Part shown: positions 6,357 through 12,025 of the stretch, one piece after another
Layout of the letters: every line of letters begins with the position of its first letter
Position numbering within the stretch: position 1 is the first letter of the stretch
Assembly (NCBI GenBank): GCA_007129455.1
Contig: SKVL01000060.1
Coordinates: 1 to 12,025 of the forward strand
Length of the DNA: 12,025 bases
Reading direction: 5' to 3'
From: Candidatus Campbelliibacteriota bacterium
GTDB taxonomy: Bacteria > Patescibacteriota > Minisyncoccia > Phycocordibacterales > CSBR16-193
Position numbers and translations under genes: made by a program
The notes under the pieces: generated by a model
Told to the model about the DNA's origin: nothing
What the model saw: the letters and a program-made list of their open reading frames with translations, nothing else
Database searches by the model: none

Positions 6357-7562
6357 ATGAAAAAGAAAGCGGACACGGTTGGAATGAGTATCGCCATAAT
6401 GTTCTTAATGGCACTACTCATATTAACACTCAGTCTGTACCTGCTCTACCAACGCCATGATCTGAAAAATGAGATCAAGCTGGTTGAGCAAGAAAAAGTT
6501 CTTTTGCAAGGTGAGTTGGAAAAAAGGGAACGAGACGTTTTAAATGAACAAAGACAAAAGCGAGAGCTTGAAAGACATGTCAGTAACTTGAATGACGAGA
6601 AAAAGGCCATAACCGAGAAGCTTGAAAAAGAGATCCAAACGACAAAAGCTCAAAACACCGAACTGGAAAAAGCGAAATCCGAACTCGGGGTCGAAAAACT
6701 GGAACTTCAAACTCGACTGGAAATCACCGAAAGGTCCCTCCAAGATCTGGAAGGAAAGATCTATTTCTTAACATACCACCTATCAGAAATGGAAGAAAGC
6801 CTCAAAGAAAGCCAAACTGCAGCGCGACAAGAAGAAATTGAACATCTACAAGGGTTGAACGCAAAACTAGAAGAGCTCAAAGCGGAACTTGAGTCTGAAA
6901 AGAAAGATCTGCTGGAAAGACTCGCTCGGATGGAGCAATCTCAACGGAGTCTGGAAGGAGAGATACACTTCTTGAACCTCGGTCGTATCGGACTGGAAGA
7001 GAAACTTGAAGGCAAAGAACTGGAAATAAGAGAACTTCGCGCTAATTTGGAGAAAGCGAACGAAGAAAAGCGATCGCTGGAAGGGAAACTGTATGTTGTA
7101 AGGATCGATTTGATGGGACTGCAAAAGGGTTTGGAGATCAAAGACCAGGCATTCAAAACCTTGGAAGGAGAGTTTTTCTTACTCAAAAACAGGAACGCTC
7201 GACTGACCGAGGCGCATAAAGAACTCGAAGAAACTCTCTCCACTGTCATAGCCAATCTGCAACGGGAAAATAAGACTCTTATGGAAAAGGTTTTTGAACT
7301 GGAAGGAGTTCTTGAGAAAGAACAAGAAACAACAGACTCTCAAAAAGAGAGAATAGGCAAACTTCTGGAAGAGAGAAAGATGACGGTAAAGGAAGGAGAC
7401 AGTATCTGGAGTCTTTTCGTACGGATACACCGGATCAACCCGACCTGGGAGCAAGTAATGATGATCGCCGAGAGGAATGATCTGGTTTTCCGGGTCAAAG
7501 ATGATCAGCTTACGGTTCTGATATACCCGAGCCAACGCCTCGATCTGAGTCTGAGCGATTAA
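6357..7562 (+). CDS. Membrane-anchored coiled-coil protein with C-terminal LysM-like domain
   Basis: This 401-aa protein has a basic N-terminus, one membrane helix (about 10-30), a very long Glu/Lys/Leu-rich coiled coil (about 34-340) and a compact C-terminal domain (about 342-397). That domain reads 'MTVKEGDSIWSLF', then 'WEQVMMIAERNDL', then 'LTVLIYPSQRLDL', matching the LysM pattern (V.GDS.W, I...N, IYPGQ.L.L), so peptidoglycan binding is likely. Within the coil the motif LEG plus an aromatic/aliphatic patch recurs near residues 131, 199, 241, 269 and, without the patch, 315 ('LEGKIYFL', 'LEGEIHFL', 'LEGKLYVV', 'LEGEFFLL'). The layout suggests a rod from the cytoplasmic membrane to the wall, but topology is inferred. 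It has a strong ribosome binding site and its own terminator, so it is a single-gene unit. I cannot assign a named family. Confidence 0.9.
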   Translation: MKKKADTVGMSIAIMFLMALLILTLSLYLLYQRHDLKNEIKLVEQEKVLLQGELEKRERDVLNEQRQKRELERHVSNLNDEKKAITEKLEKEIQTTKAQNTELEKAKSELGVEKLELQTRLEITERSLQDLEGKIYFLTYHLSEMEESLKESQTAARQEEIEHLQGLNAKLEELKAELESEKKDLLERLARMEQSQRSLEGEIHFLNLGRIGLEEKLEGKELEIRELRANLEKANEEKRSLEGKLYVVRIDLMGLQKGLEIKDQAFKTLEGEFFLLKNRNARLTEAHKELEETLSTVIANLQRENKTLMEKVFELEGVLEKEQETTDSQKERIGKLLEERKMTVKEGDSIWSLFVRIHRINPTWEQVMMIAERNDLVFRVKDDQLTVLIYPSQRLDLSLSD

Positions 7563-7587
7563 GAACTTCTTTGTAAAAATATTACCG

Positions 7588-7616
7588 GCCGCCCTCCACA
7601 AAGGGCGGCTTTTTTT
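7588..7616 (+). terminator. Strong intrinsic terminator after the coiled-coil gene
   Basis: GCCGCCCT (7588-7595) pairs perfectly with AGGGCGGC (7602-7609) around a 6-nt loop and is followed at once by seven T residues. It lies 25 nt after the stop codon and ends the plus-strand transcript of the coiled-coil/LysM gene. Confidence 0.92.
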
Positions 7617-7674
7617 GAGACATTCTGTAACTTTGAAAAGATCCCTCCTTCACCCCGTTTTTCCGAGATATCTC

Positions 7675-7703
7675 TTGACGAAAAAAAATATTTGATTTAC
7701 TCT
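7675..7703 (+). promoter_or_regulatory. Sigma70-type promoter for the 66-aa basic protein gene
   Basis: TTGACG (7675-7680), a 17-nt A/T-rich spacer, then TACTCT (7698-7703). The -35 matches consensus at five of six bases; the -10 keeps the key T, A and final T. Transcription would start near 7710, leaving a leader of about 150 nt before the ATG at 7859. It sits 59 nt downstream of the preceding terminator, so the small gene is independently transcribed. Confidence 0.65.
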
Positions 7704-7858
7704 ACCAAATAGGGTGAGGTTCTTTTAAACAATTCAAACAGAAAAGAAGGAGGAAGTTCTTTACAAAATAATCAGTGGAATTTTTGGTAAAGGCGGTTTT
7801 GGGGCGTTCGACATTCGAGGAGAAAATAACGAACAACCGTAACGAGAGGAAGGGTCAT
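7704..7858 (+). other. Long leader with an orphan Shine-Dalgarno
   Basis: The stretch between promoter and small gene holds a near-perfect Shine-Dalgarno AAGGAGG (7747-7753) with no ATG, GTG or TTG at a workable distance. The nearest is GTG at 7775, 21 nt away. Two frames are open here. The GTG frame runs straight into the 66-aa gene. Another runs from about 7729 to a TAA at 7837 and would encode a Gly-rich segment ('GIFGKGGFGAF'). The region could be a regulatory leader, a decayed small gene, or hold a non-standard start. No clear stem-loop was found by eye. Confidence 0.35.
7847..7854 (+). promoter_or_regulatory. Ribosome binding site of the 66-aa gene
   Basis: AGGAAGGG, within GAGAGGAAGGG, lies 4 nt before the ATG at 7859 (GAGG core about 9 nt before). 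It supports the ATG over the upstream in-frame GTG at 7775, whose nearest Shine-Dalgarno is too far away. Confidence 0.7.
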
Positions 7859-8059
7859 ATGAAAAAAAGAGGAAAAGTTCAAGAAATTGATACCAAAGTT
7901 GAAATTGTCGAGAAAAACATTGTTTCTCTGAAAAATAAAATGACTGATAAAGACAGGAAAAAGAAGTATAAATACCACCTCAAAAAACTGCAACAGGCAA
8001 AAAAAAGGATTTTTGCCATGGCTCAAATGCCAATGAGCAAAGACATTCCACAAAAATAA
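7859..8059 (+). CDS. Small lysine-rich protein (66 aa), unknown function
   Basis: The ATG at 7859 has a good ribosome binding site and gives 66 residues, of which 18 are Lys and 3 Arg, so the protein is strongly basic. The middle ('DTKVEIVEKNIVSLKNKM', then 'YKYHLKKLQQAKKRIFAM') suggests two amphipathic helices joined by a charged turn, perhaps a short helical hairpin or coiled coil. There is no signal peptide or membrane segment, so it is probably cytoplasmic. Nucleic-acid binding would fit the charge but is not shown. It has its own promoter, a 150-nt leader and a terminator. An alternative start at GTG 7775 would add 28 residues ('EFLVKAVLGRS...'). I do not recognise a family. Confidence 0.68.
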   Translation: MKKRGKVQEIDTKVEIVEKNIVSLKNKMTDKDRKKKYKYHLKKLQQAKKRIFAMAQMPMSKDIPQK

Positions 8060-8075
8060 TAAAAAGACAAAAACA

Positions 8076-8101
8076 AAGCCCGGTCGATATTCACCGGGCT
8101 T
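8076..8101. terminator. Bidirectional hairpin terminator between convergent genes
   Basis: AAGCCCGGT (8076-8084) pairs perfectly over 9 bp with ACCGGGCTT (8093-8101) around an 8-nt loop. On plus it is followed by a mixed TCTCTTTATC tract; on minus by TTGTTTTTGTCTTTTT, the better T-rich tail. It lies between the stop of the 66-aa gene and the stop of the U32 gene and probably ends both transcripts. Confidence 0.85.
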
Positions 8102-8111
8102 CTCTTTATCT

Positions 8112-9320
8112 TTATCTGAGACCTCTGCGAATCTTTATCTTGTAAACCTCGGCGTTTTTAAAAACCTCGAACGGTAGCTTCAATCCGACATCTTGACCTT
8201 TTCGTGCCTTCTTTACTTTCTTATTCTCTATCTCCATATCCTTGACCTTAATTTTTTCGACTCCCAATTTCTCGTGGATGAACGCGATCTCTTCACCTAT
8301 CTTAAGATTATCCGAGAGTCTGATTACAGCAACTTCCACCTTAGGATAGATGTGAGCCACTCTTCCCAAAAAACTCCTGTAAAAATCGGACATGGAGTTC
8401 TCGACTTCGGAGAGATCACTTGGCATTGGTTTCCCCAAGTAGAATCCGGAAGAAAAACCCTTGTTATAGACCGCTTGGAGCTTTTCCATCAATTCAATGA
8501 CCCTCTTTTTTGTCAGCTTGTTGTCCAGCGCCTCTCTGTAAACCTCAACGGCAGTCTTCACATAGATCGGGTCTCTGTTCCTACCCTCTATTTTAAAGGC
8601 TTTGACCCCTGCCCTTTTTAGCTCCTCAATGAAAGGAAGAGCACAGAGATCCTTGGCCGACATCACCAAATTGTTTTGAAGCTTCAACTCATGTCCGTAC
8701 CTGTCCTCGGTGACCGTGTAAGACCTCCGGCAAGGATGAAAGCATTCGCCTCTGTTGGCCGATCTGTTGAACAAAAACTGACTGGTGAAGCACCTCCCGG
8801 AGACGGAGACACACATCGCGCCGTGTATGAAAACCTCCAACTCCAAACCCCTGACCTTTGATATCTCCTTTATCTGCTTTAAACTAAGCTCTCTAGCCAA
8901 GACCGCCCTCCTCGCTCCCAGTTTTTTGTAAAACTCGGCTGACTCTTTATTGGCGATCGATGCTTGAGTTGAGATAAAGAAAGGAACTTTATACTTCTGA
9001 CACAGCTTGATCACCGCAAGATCCCAACAAATAATGGCATCAACCTTGCCGGCGACTCTTTTGATCAGAGTCTCCAACTTTTTGAGCTCCGAGTCGTAAA
9101 CGATGGTGTTCAAAGTGAGATACACCTTCGGTTTTCTCGGGCAAGAGTCACATATTTTTTTGATCTTCAGAATATCGGATACTTTGAAGTTCCTCCGACC
9201 GGCGCGCATTGAAAAGCTATCCAGTCCGAAGTATACGGCATTGGCACCGGCCTTGCATGCCGCAATCAGTGCGGAGAAACTCCCCGCCGGAGCCATCAGT
9301 TCAAATTCACTCTTTTCCAT
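8112..9320 (-). CDS. Peptidase U32-family protein (RlhA/TrhP/UbiU-like)
   Basis: The 402-aa protein begins 'ELMAPAGSFSALIAACKAGANAVYFGL', the usual start of the TIM-barrel U32 domain. It carries the family signature near residues 163-198: 'EVFIHGAMCVSVSGRC', then 'NRGECFHPCRRSY', followed by 'SAKDLC' and 'FKIEGRNRDP'. Cys170, Cys177, Cys193 and Cys226 match the spacing of the four Cys that bind a [4Fe-4S] cluster in UbiU, so an iron-sulfur protein is likely; C197 is a further candidate. Residues about 325-400 form a small beta-rich C-terminal domain as in U32_C. Although named peptidases, characterised members mostly hydroxylate RNA (RlhA on 23S rRNA, TrhP on tRNA U34) or ubiquinone. Which reaction applies here is unclear; RNA modification is my best guess. 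The gene converges on the 66-aa gene and has no Shine-Dalgarno. Confidence 0.93.
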   Translation of the reverse strand: MEKSEFELMAPAGSFSALIAACKAGANAVYFGLDSFSMRAGRRNFKVSDILKIKKICDSCPRKPKVYLTLNTIVYDSELKKLETLIKRVAGKVDAIICWDLAVIKLCQKYKVPFFISTQASIANKESAEFYKKLGARRAVLARELSLKQIKEISKVRGLELEVFIHGAMCVSVSGRCFTSQFLFNRSANRGECFHPCRRSYTVTEDRYGHELKLQNNLVMSAKDLCALPFIEELKRAGVKAFKIEGRNRDPIYVKTAVEVYREALDNKLTKKRVIELMEKLQAVYNKGFSSGFYLGKPMPSDLSEVENSMSDFYRSFLGRVAHIYPKVEVAVIRLSDNLKIGEEIAFIHEKLGVEKIKVKDMEIENKKVKKARKGQDVGLKLPFEVFKNAEVYKIKIRRGLR

Positions 9321-9420
9321 AACAAACAGTCTATGGCATAACGCTATTTATATCAAACCTAAATACATAACTCATCCCGCATCTTTGGAAGAGTAGAGAC
9401 AACATCCAATTTTCCCCGAT

Positions 9421-10200
9421 CTAAAAATGGAAAAAATAGAAAGTTGAAAGTATTTTATCTATATCCTCCCGACACTCGTCGCTAAGCGAATGGTAGATGA
9501 AGAAATAAGGGTAATCGGGTCTTTTGGGATTCTGAGGATAGTCCAAGGTGATGAATGAAAAACCGACGTCTTCCGGGTAAACGGTGTTTTTCCTTTCCAC
9601 CACCTTTTCGCCGACTTCCACCTGATCAAATGTCACTTCGATATCCAAGTCCGGTGATCCGAACGGAATGCCATGAAAAGAGATCCCGCAAGACCCAAAC
9701 TCCACTTGGGTTACCGCCATATAGCTGTTCTCGGATGTCTTCTGATCTGAATATTCACTTACCGCAGACCCCGGTGGGAAGCGAAAACCGAATCCGTAAT
9801 TTGGATTGGTGTAACGCTCCCAACCGAGAGTTTCACTTTCAATGTAAACACACTTTCCTTCCAAACAAGTCGGCGTCGGCGAGGAGTCGCAATCATTTAT
9901 TATCCTGTCACATCCGATTGAATAGTACTTATCCATCCTCTCATAAAAAACCTCCTTGTCAGTATCTTTATTGACGAAATGATAACAACCGAACTCCACG
10001 TACTGCCCACCCAAGACCAGTACGTCGCAGTCGGCATCGATATCACAGAAATTAGCCTCTTCAATATCACTACGTATCTCGGTATACAGTTCATCGCAAC
10101 TCGGTTTATCCATACCCTCTTTCTCTATTGTTAAATAAACAACAACCACTGTTGTCGAGGCTACAAACAAAAGTCCTATTATAACGATGATTCTCCCCAT
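9421..10200 (-). CDS. Membrane-anchored two-domain protein with Cys-rich N-terminal domain
   Basis: This 259-aa protein has one N-terminal hydrophobic helix (about 4-23), a signal anchor. Residues 35-117 contain eight cysteines (35, 52, 58, 72, 97, 104, 112, 117) in the order 'SCDELY', 'NFCDIDADC', 'GCYHF', 'GCDRI', 'NDC', 'TCLEGKC'. That is enough for four disulfides and suits an extracytoplasmic domain. Residues about 126-259 start 'GWERYTNPNYGFGFRFPP', a lead-in typical of small secreted beta-rich domains in CPR genomes, and hold one more Cys pair (171, 243). The two halves probably fold separately outside the membrane. No enzyme motif is visible and I assign no function. A 55-bp A/T-rich gap separates it from the upstream gene; no clear promoter or Shine-Dalgarno is seen. 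Confidence 0.85.
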   Translation of the reverse strand: MGRIIVIIGLLFVASTTVVVVYLTIEKEGMDKPSCDELYTEIRSDIEEANFCDIDADCDVLVLGGQYVEFGCYHFVNKDTDKEVFYERMDKYYSIGCDRIINDCDSSPTPTCLEGKCVYIESETLGWERYTNPNYGFGFRFPPGSAVSEYSDQKTSENSYMAVTQVEFGSCGISFHGIPFGSPDLDIEVTFDQVEVGEKVVERKNTVYPEDVGFSFITLDYPQNPKRPDYPYFFIYHSLSDECREDIDKILSTFYFFHF

Positions 10201-10255
10201 AATATTAATTGATGATTAATAAAAATTTGAATACATAAAATACCTAAGCTTGTTT

Positions 10256-10654
10256 TTAACTGTCCTCGTCTCTCTTTTTCGGATAAAGCTCATCCATATC
10301 CGGCTCTTCTCCGGCTCTTTTGGCCTCTCTCATCATCTGCCTTCTGGCACTTTCGGACATTATTTCAAGCTCTCTCTCCGAATAAAGCTTGTCCTCTCTT
10401 TCCTTTTTATCTTTTTTCTCCTTTTCTATTCTACCAACTTCTTTATGAACCACTCTTTTGAGTGCCCTGTACTCTTCGGCGCTAACCTCTATCTCTCCGA
10501 AGACCGCCTTCATGAAAGAAGAACTGCCAACCTCCGGTCCGCCACTCTCGCTCCACTCCAACGCCTCCTCCAGGCTTGATCTGAACTCTTCCCAACTGTT
10601 GAATATCTTCTCTACAAGATCTTCTCCTTTTGGCACTTCATTAAACTTTTCCAT
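10256..10654 (-). CDS. Hypothetical charged cytoplasmic protein (132 aa)
   Basis: I chose the ATG at 10654. A TTG two codons upstream is in frame and overlaps the previous stop, but the ATG is preceded by GGAAG at 7 nt and lies 2 nt after that stop (10657-10659). The 132-aa product has no signal or membrane segment. The first half ('LVEKIFNSWEEFRSSLEEALEW') looks helical; residues about 58-110 ('SAEEYRALKRVVHKEVGRIEKEKKDKKERED') form a strongly charged helix, possibly coiled coil. The C-terminus ends in an acidic/basic tail 'DMDELYPKKRDEDS'. I do not recognise the family. It lies directly behind the 'SCEGH' protein gene, so the two are likely co-transcribed and perhaps co-translated. Confidence 0.8.
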   Translation of the reverse strand: MEKFNEVPKGEDLVEKIFNSWEEFRSSLEEALEWSESGGPEVGSSSFMKAVFGEIEVSAEEYRALKRVVHKEVGRIEKEKKDKKEREDKLYSERELEIMSESARRQMMREAKRAGEEPDMDELYPKKRDEDS

Positions 10655-10656
10655 GA

Positions 10657-11226
10657 TCAATCTTCCAAATACTTATCTTTTAAAAACATGGCAAAATCAT
10701 TCATTTCTTTCAAATAAAGCTCTCTTTTTTGTGCTTGCTCTTCCGGAGGAAGTATCTTCAATACATCCGCTCCGAGACTTTGAACCCTGAAGACCCCGAA
10801 ACTACCGAGGTTTTGAAAAGAAAGCCTAGAATCGATTGACGTGTCTCTGTTTCTGTAAAATTCTTCCAAAAGTGGCATCAATCTGATTTTTTGTTTCAAA
10901 TTCTTAATTTCCCACTCTTTTCCCATCTCTTCCCTTTTCGAATCCTCAACCTCATCGAAACCTTCCGGTTCAGGAGTTGATATCTCGATCCAAGGGTGTA
11001 AATGACCCCAACCATCCAAATGACCTTCACATGAACCGGTGGTCTTGAGATCATGAATATTAAAAGCGGCAACCGTTTCTTTTACGCCGGCATCAACTTT
11101 TTCCCCTTTACCATCCAATATTTTATCTACTTCCCGTAACTTTTCTTCCCACTTTTGTTCTTTCTCGGTTTTTACCGTCTCCGATGAGCTACTTTCTTCA
11201 TTAGGCTGAAACTTTTCAAAACTCAT
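10657..11226 (-). CDS. Conserved hypothetical protein with TTGSCEGHL motif (189 aa)
   Basis: The 189-aa protein has a Ser/Glu/Lys-rich N-terminus (1-30). A core at about 46-85 follows, containing 'ETVAAFNIHDLKTTGSCEGH' with a Gly/His-rich turn ('LDGWGHLHPWIEI'). After a charged linker comes a C-terminal helix with 'LPPEEQAQKRELYLKEMNDF'. Proteins with this 'T.GSCEGH ... PWI.I' arrangement are, from memory, common in Parcubacteria-type genomes and otherwise uncharacterised. The Cys66, His69, His75 and His77 cluster could bind a metal, but this is inference. It has no signal peptide or membrane helix. It starts 13 nt after the stop of the membrane-protein gene, without a clear Shine-Dalgarno, in a 'TTTAAATATATG' context shared with that neighbour. 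Confidence 0.85.
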   Translation of the reverse strand: MSFEKFQPNEESSSSETVKTEKEQKWEEKLREVDKILDGKGEKVDAGVKETVAAFNIHDLKTTGSCEGHLDGWGHLHPWIEISTPEPEGFDEVEDSKREEMGKEWEIKNLKQKIRLMPLLEEFYRNRDTSIDSRLSFQNLGSFGVFRVQSLGADVLKILPPEEQAQKRELYLKEMNDFAMFLKDKYLED

Positions 11227-11239
11227 ATATTTAAAACGC

Positions 11240-11695
11240 TTACCTAAACCTTTTCCAATCGATCAAAGTCAGCACAAAAGCTATTAAACCCAAAGAATAG
11301 AATTCGCCAGTTATTAATAGAATTACAACTAATAGAAAGCTGGATAGATAAATAGACCACTTTTTTAAGTGAGCAATCCCATAAGATACCAATAACGCGA
11401 TTAGACCCACCGTCATCCCGTATATATATGTTGGAAGATTCACGACCTCCTTTTCATAACCGACTATGTCTCCGGTAATATAATAATAAAATAAAAACAT
11501 CAAGAGTACTGCGCCCGCCAAAACGCCCAGGGCCGGGATCAACCACAATAACGACGCAGCTCTTGTCAGGTGCGATGTGTCAGGATGATACATGAAAAAT
11601 TTTTTAAAACCGGTGGCCTTTTCCCACTTTTCTCTCTTTTCATTATCTTTATCTTCTTCGGAGACACAGGGGTCGTTAGTATTTTCCATATTCAT
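11240..11695 (-). CDS. Small membrane protein, three to four helices, unknown function
   Basis: The 151-aa protein has a charged cytoplasm-like N-terminus (1-45, 'EEDKDNEKREKWEKATGF'). Hydrophobic helices follow at about 48-73, 90-109, 113-129 and 131-146, the last two close enough to be one hairpin, and it ends 'DWKRFR'. No catalytic motif is visible, and I do not recognise a family. An ATG two codons further in (11689) is an equally possible start. It is followed after 13 nt by the SCEGH-protein gene, which suggests an operon. Confidence 0.8.
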   Translation of the reverse strand: MNMENTNDPCVSEEDKDNEKREKWEKATGFKKFFMYHPDTSHLTRAASLLWLIPALGVLAGAVLLMFLFYYYITGDIVGYEKEVVNLPTYIYGMTVGLIALLVSYGIAHLKKWSIYLSSFLLVVILLITGEFYSLGLIAFVLTLIDWKRFR

Positions 11696-11705
11696 ATATT
11701 TTAAA

Positions 11706-11771
11706 CTATTTCTTTGATTCCTGAACAGATTTATAAAATCCTCCCTCCTTTTCGAGCTCCGTCAACGGCAT
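11706..11771 (-). pseudogene. Possible 21-codon ORF or out-of-frame remnant behind the GNAT fragment
   Basis: An ATG overlapping the end of the GNAT fragment opens a 21-codon frame ('MPLTELEKEGGFYKSVQ...') ending at TAG 11706-11708. AAGGA lies 6 nt before the ATG. It may be a very small overlapping gene, or the out-of-frame remains of the missing acetyltransferase C-terminus after an internal deletion. Neither can be decided from sequence. Confidence 0.25.
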
Positions 11772-11938
11772 AATGAATCCTTGAATCTATCCTCGATATC
11801 ATCGGTCGTGATGCCGTGCTCTTCATTGGGGTAAGTGGCAAGCCACGTCATATAAAGAAGCTCCGTCACTTCTCGAACATCCTCGGGGGTGACTTTAAGT
11901 ATCTTTATTCCTCCATTCTTTATCTCCGCCCTTGCCAT
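11762..11938 (-). pseudogene. GNAT acetyltransferase N-terminal fragment, probably truncated
   Basis: The frame from ATG 11938 to TGA 11762-11764 gives only 58 residues. They read like the first strand and helix of a GNAT N-acetyltransferase: 'GIKILKVTPEDVREVTELLY', then 'TWLATYPNEEHGIT', then 'DDIEDRF'. Whole GNAT proteins are about 150-200 aa, and the acetyl-CoA-binding motif (R/Q-x-x-G-x-G/A) and all later elements are missing. The frame ends abruptly ('SLCR') and the next gene starts 67 nt further on. So the gene seems to have lost most of its body through deletion or frameshift and is likely non-functional, though a sequencing error near 11765 cannot be excluded. It starts 9 nt after the preceding stop. 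Confidence 0.6.
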
Positions 11939-11947
11939 ATTGATCTT

Positions 11948-12025
11948 TTAATAACTGTAAGGATAGTACATCTCACAGGCGTCCTCGGCGGTCTTTCCCA
12001 ACTCTTCGATGACCTCCCGAAGTCC
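11948..12025 (-). CDS. C-terminal end of a gene entering from beyond the window
   Basis: The frame is open from the window edge to TAA at 11948-11950 and gives 25 residues, 'LREVIEELGKTAEDACEMYY' followed by a short tail. The residue mix and spacing to the next start (9 nt) look like a real gene end in the same operon. A second minus-strand frame is also open here, so the choice rests on composition. No family can be named from so little. Confidence 0.5.
   Translation of the reverse strand, partial: GLREVIEELGKTAEDACEMYYPYSY

Noticed and set aside
7775..7858. GTG-initiated 28-residue N-terminal extension of the 66-aa protein
   Set aside because: The nearest Shine-Dalgarno is 21 nt away, whereas the ATG at 7859 has one at normal spacing. 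Kept as an alternative only.
10658..10660. TTG as the start of the 132-aa protein
   Set aside because: The ATG two codons later has a GGAAG at 7 nt spacing and does not require a rare start.
1..12025. UGA recoded as glycine, as in some CPR lineages
   Set aside because: UGA ends pilC, the repeat protein and the SCEGH protein at sensible places with the next start adjoining, so the standard bacterial code fits.

Overview
The window looks like a chromosomal segment of a Patescibacteria (Candidate Phyla Radiation) bacterium. This is inferred from gene content, not from a marker gene. The signs are a compact type IV pilus cluster, a DUF285/BspA-like repeat surface protein, a cysteine-rich protein with a 'YTNPNYGFGFRFP' domain, a 'TTGSCEGHL' protein and mostly tiny intergenic gaps. 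UGA appears to act as an ordinary stop (for example at 626, 3470 and 10657), which argues against the CPR lineages that read UGA as glycine. Nearly everything is on the minus strand; two genes are on plus.

Region 1 (1-3469, minus): a type IV pilus operon read as pilB, pilC, pilin-like 1, pilin-like 2 (cut by the window edge). Genes overlap by 4 nt or lie 3 nt apart, behind a very good sigma70-type promoter (3419-3447). pilB powers assembly, pilC is the membrane platform, and the two small proteins have class III prepilin leaders. No retraction ATPase (pilT) or prepilin peptidase is in view. Region 2 (3470-5473, minus): a 593-aa membrane-anchored protein with fourteen clean 25-residue DUF285 repeats, a likely surface or adhesion protein beside the pilus genes. 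Region 3 (5474-6193, minus): a CPBP-family membrane protease.

Region 4 (6194-8110, plus): a 401-aa protein made of one membrane anchor, a long coiled coil and a C-terminal LysM-like domain, with a strong ribosome binding site and a strong terminator. It is followed by a 66-aa lysine-rich protein with its own promoter, a long leader and a bidirectional hairpin terminator. Region 5 (8112-10200, minus): a U32-family protein and an anchored protein with eight cysteines in its first domain. Region 6 (10256-12025, minus): closely packed genes of unknown function (132, 189 and 151 aa), an apparently truncated GNAT acetyltransferase start, and the tail of one more gene.

Taken together the window is rich in envelope functions: pilus assembly, repeat surface protein, wall tether, membrane protease and secreted Cys-rich protein. 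A second pattern is translational. The two plus-strand genes have strong Shine-Dalgarno sequences, while almost every minus-strand gene has none. I see no tRNA, rRNA, CRISPR array, insertion sequence or phage gene. The most unusual items are the coiled-coil/LysM tether, the leader of the 66-aa gene (which holds a Shine-Dalgarno with no start codon), and the broken GNAT gene.
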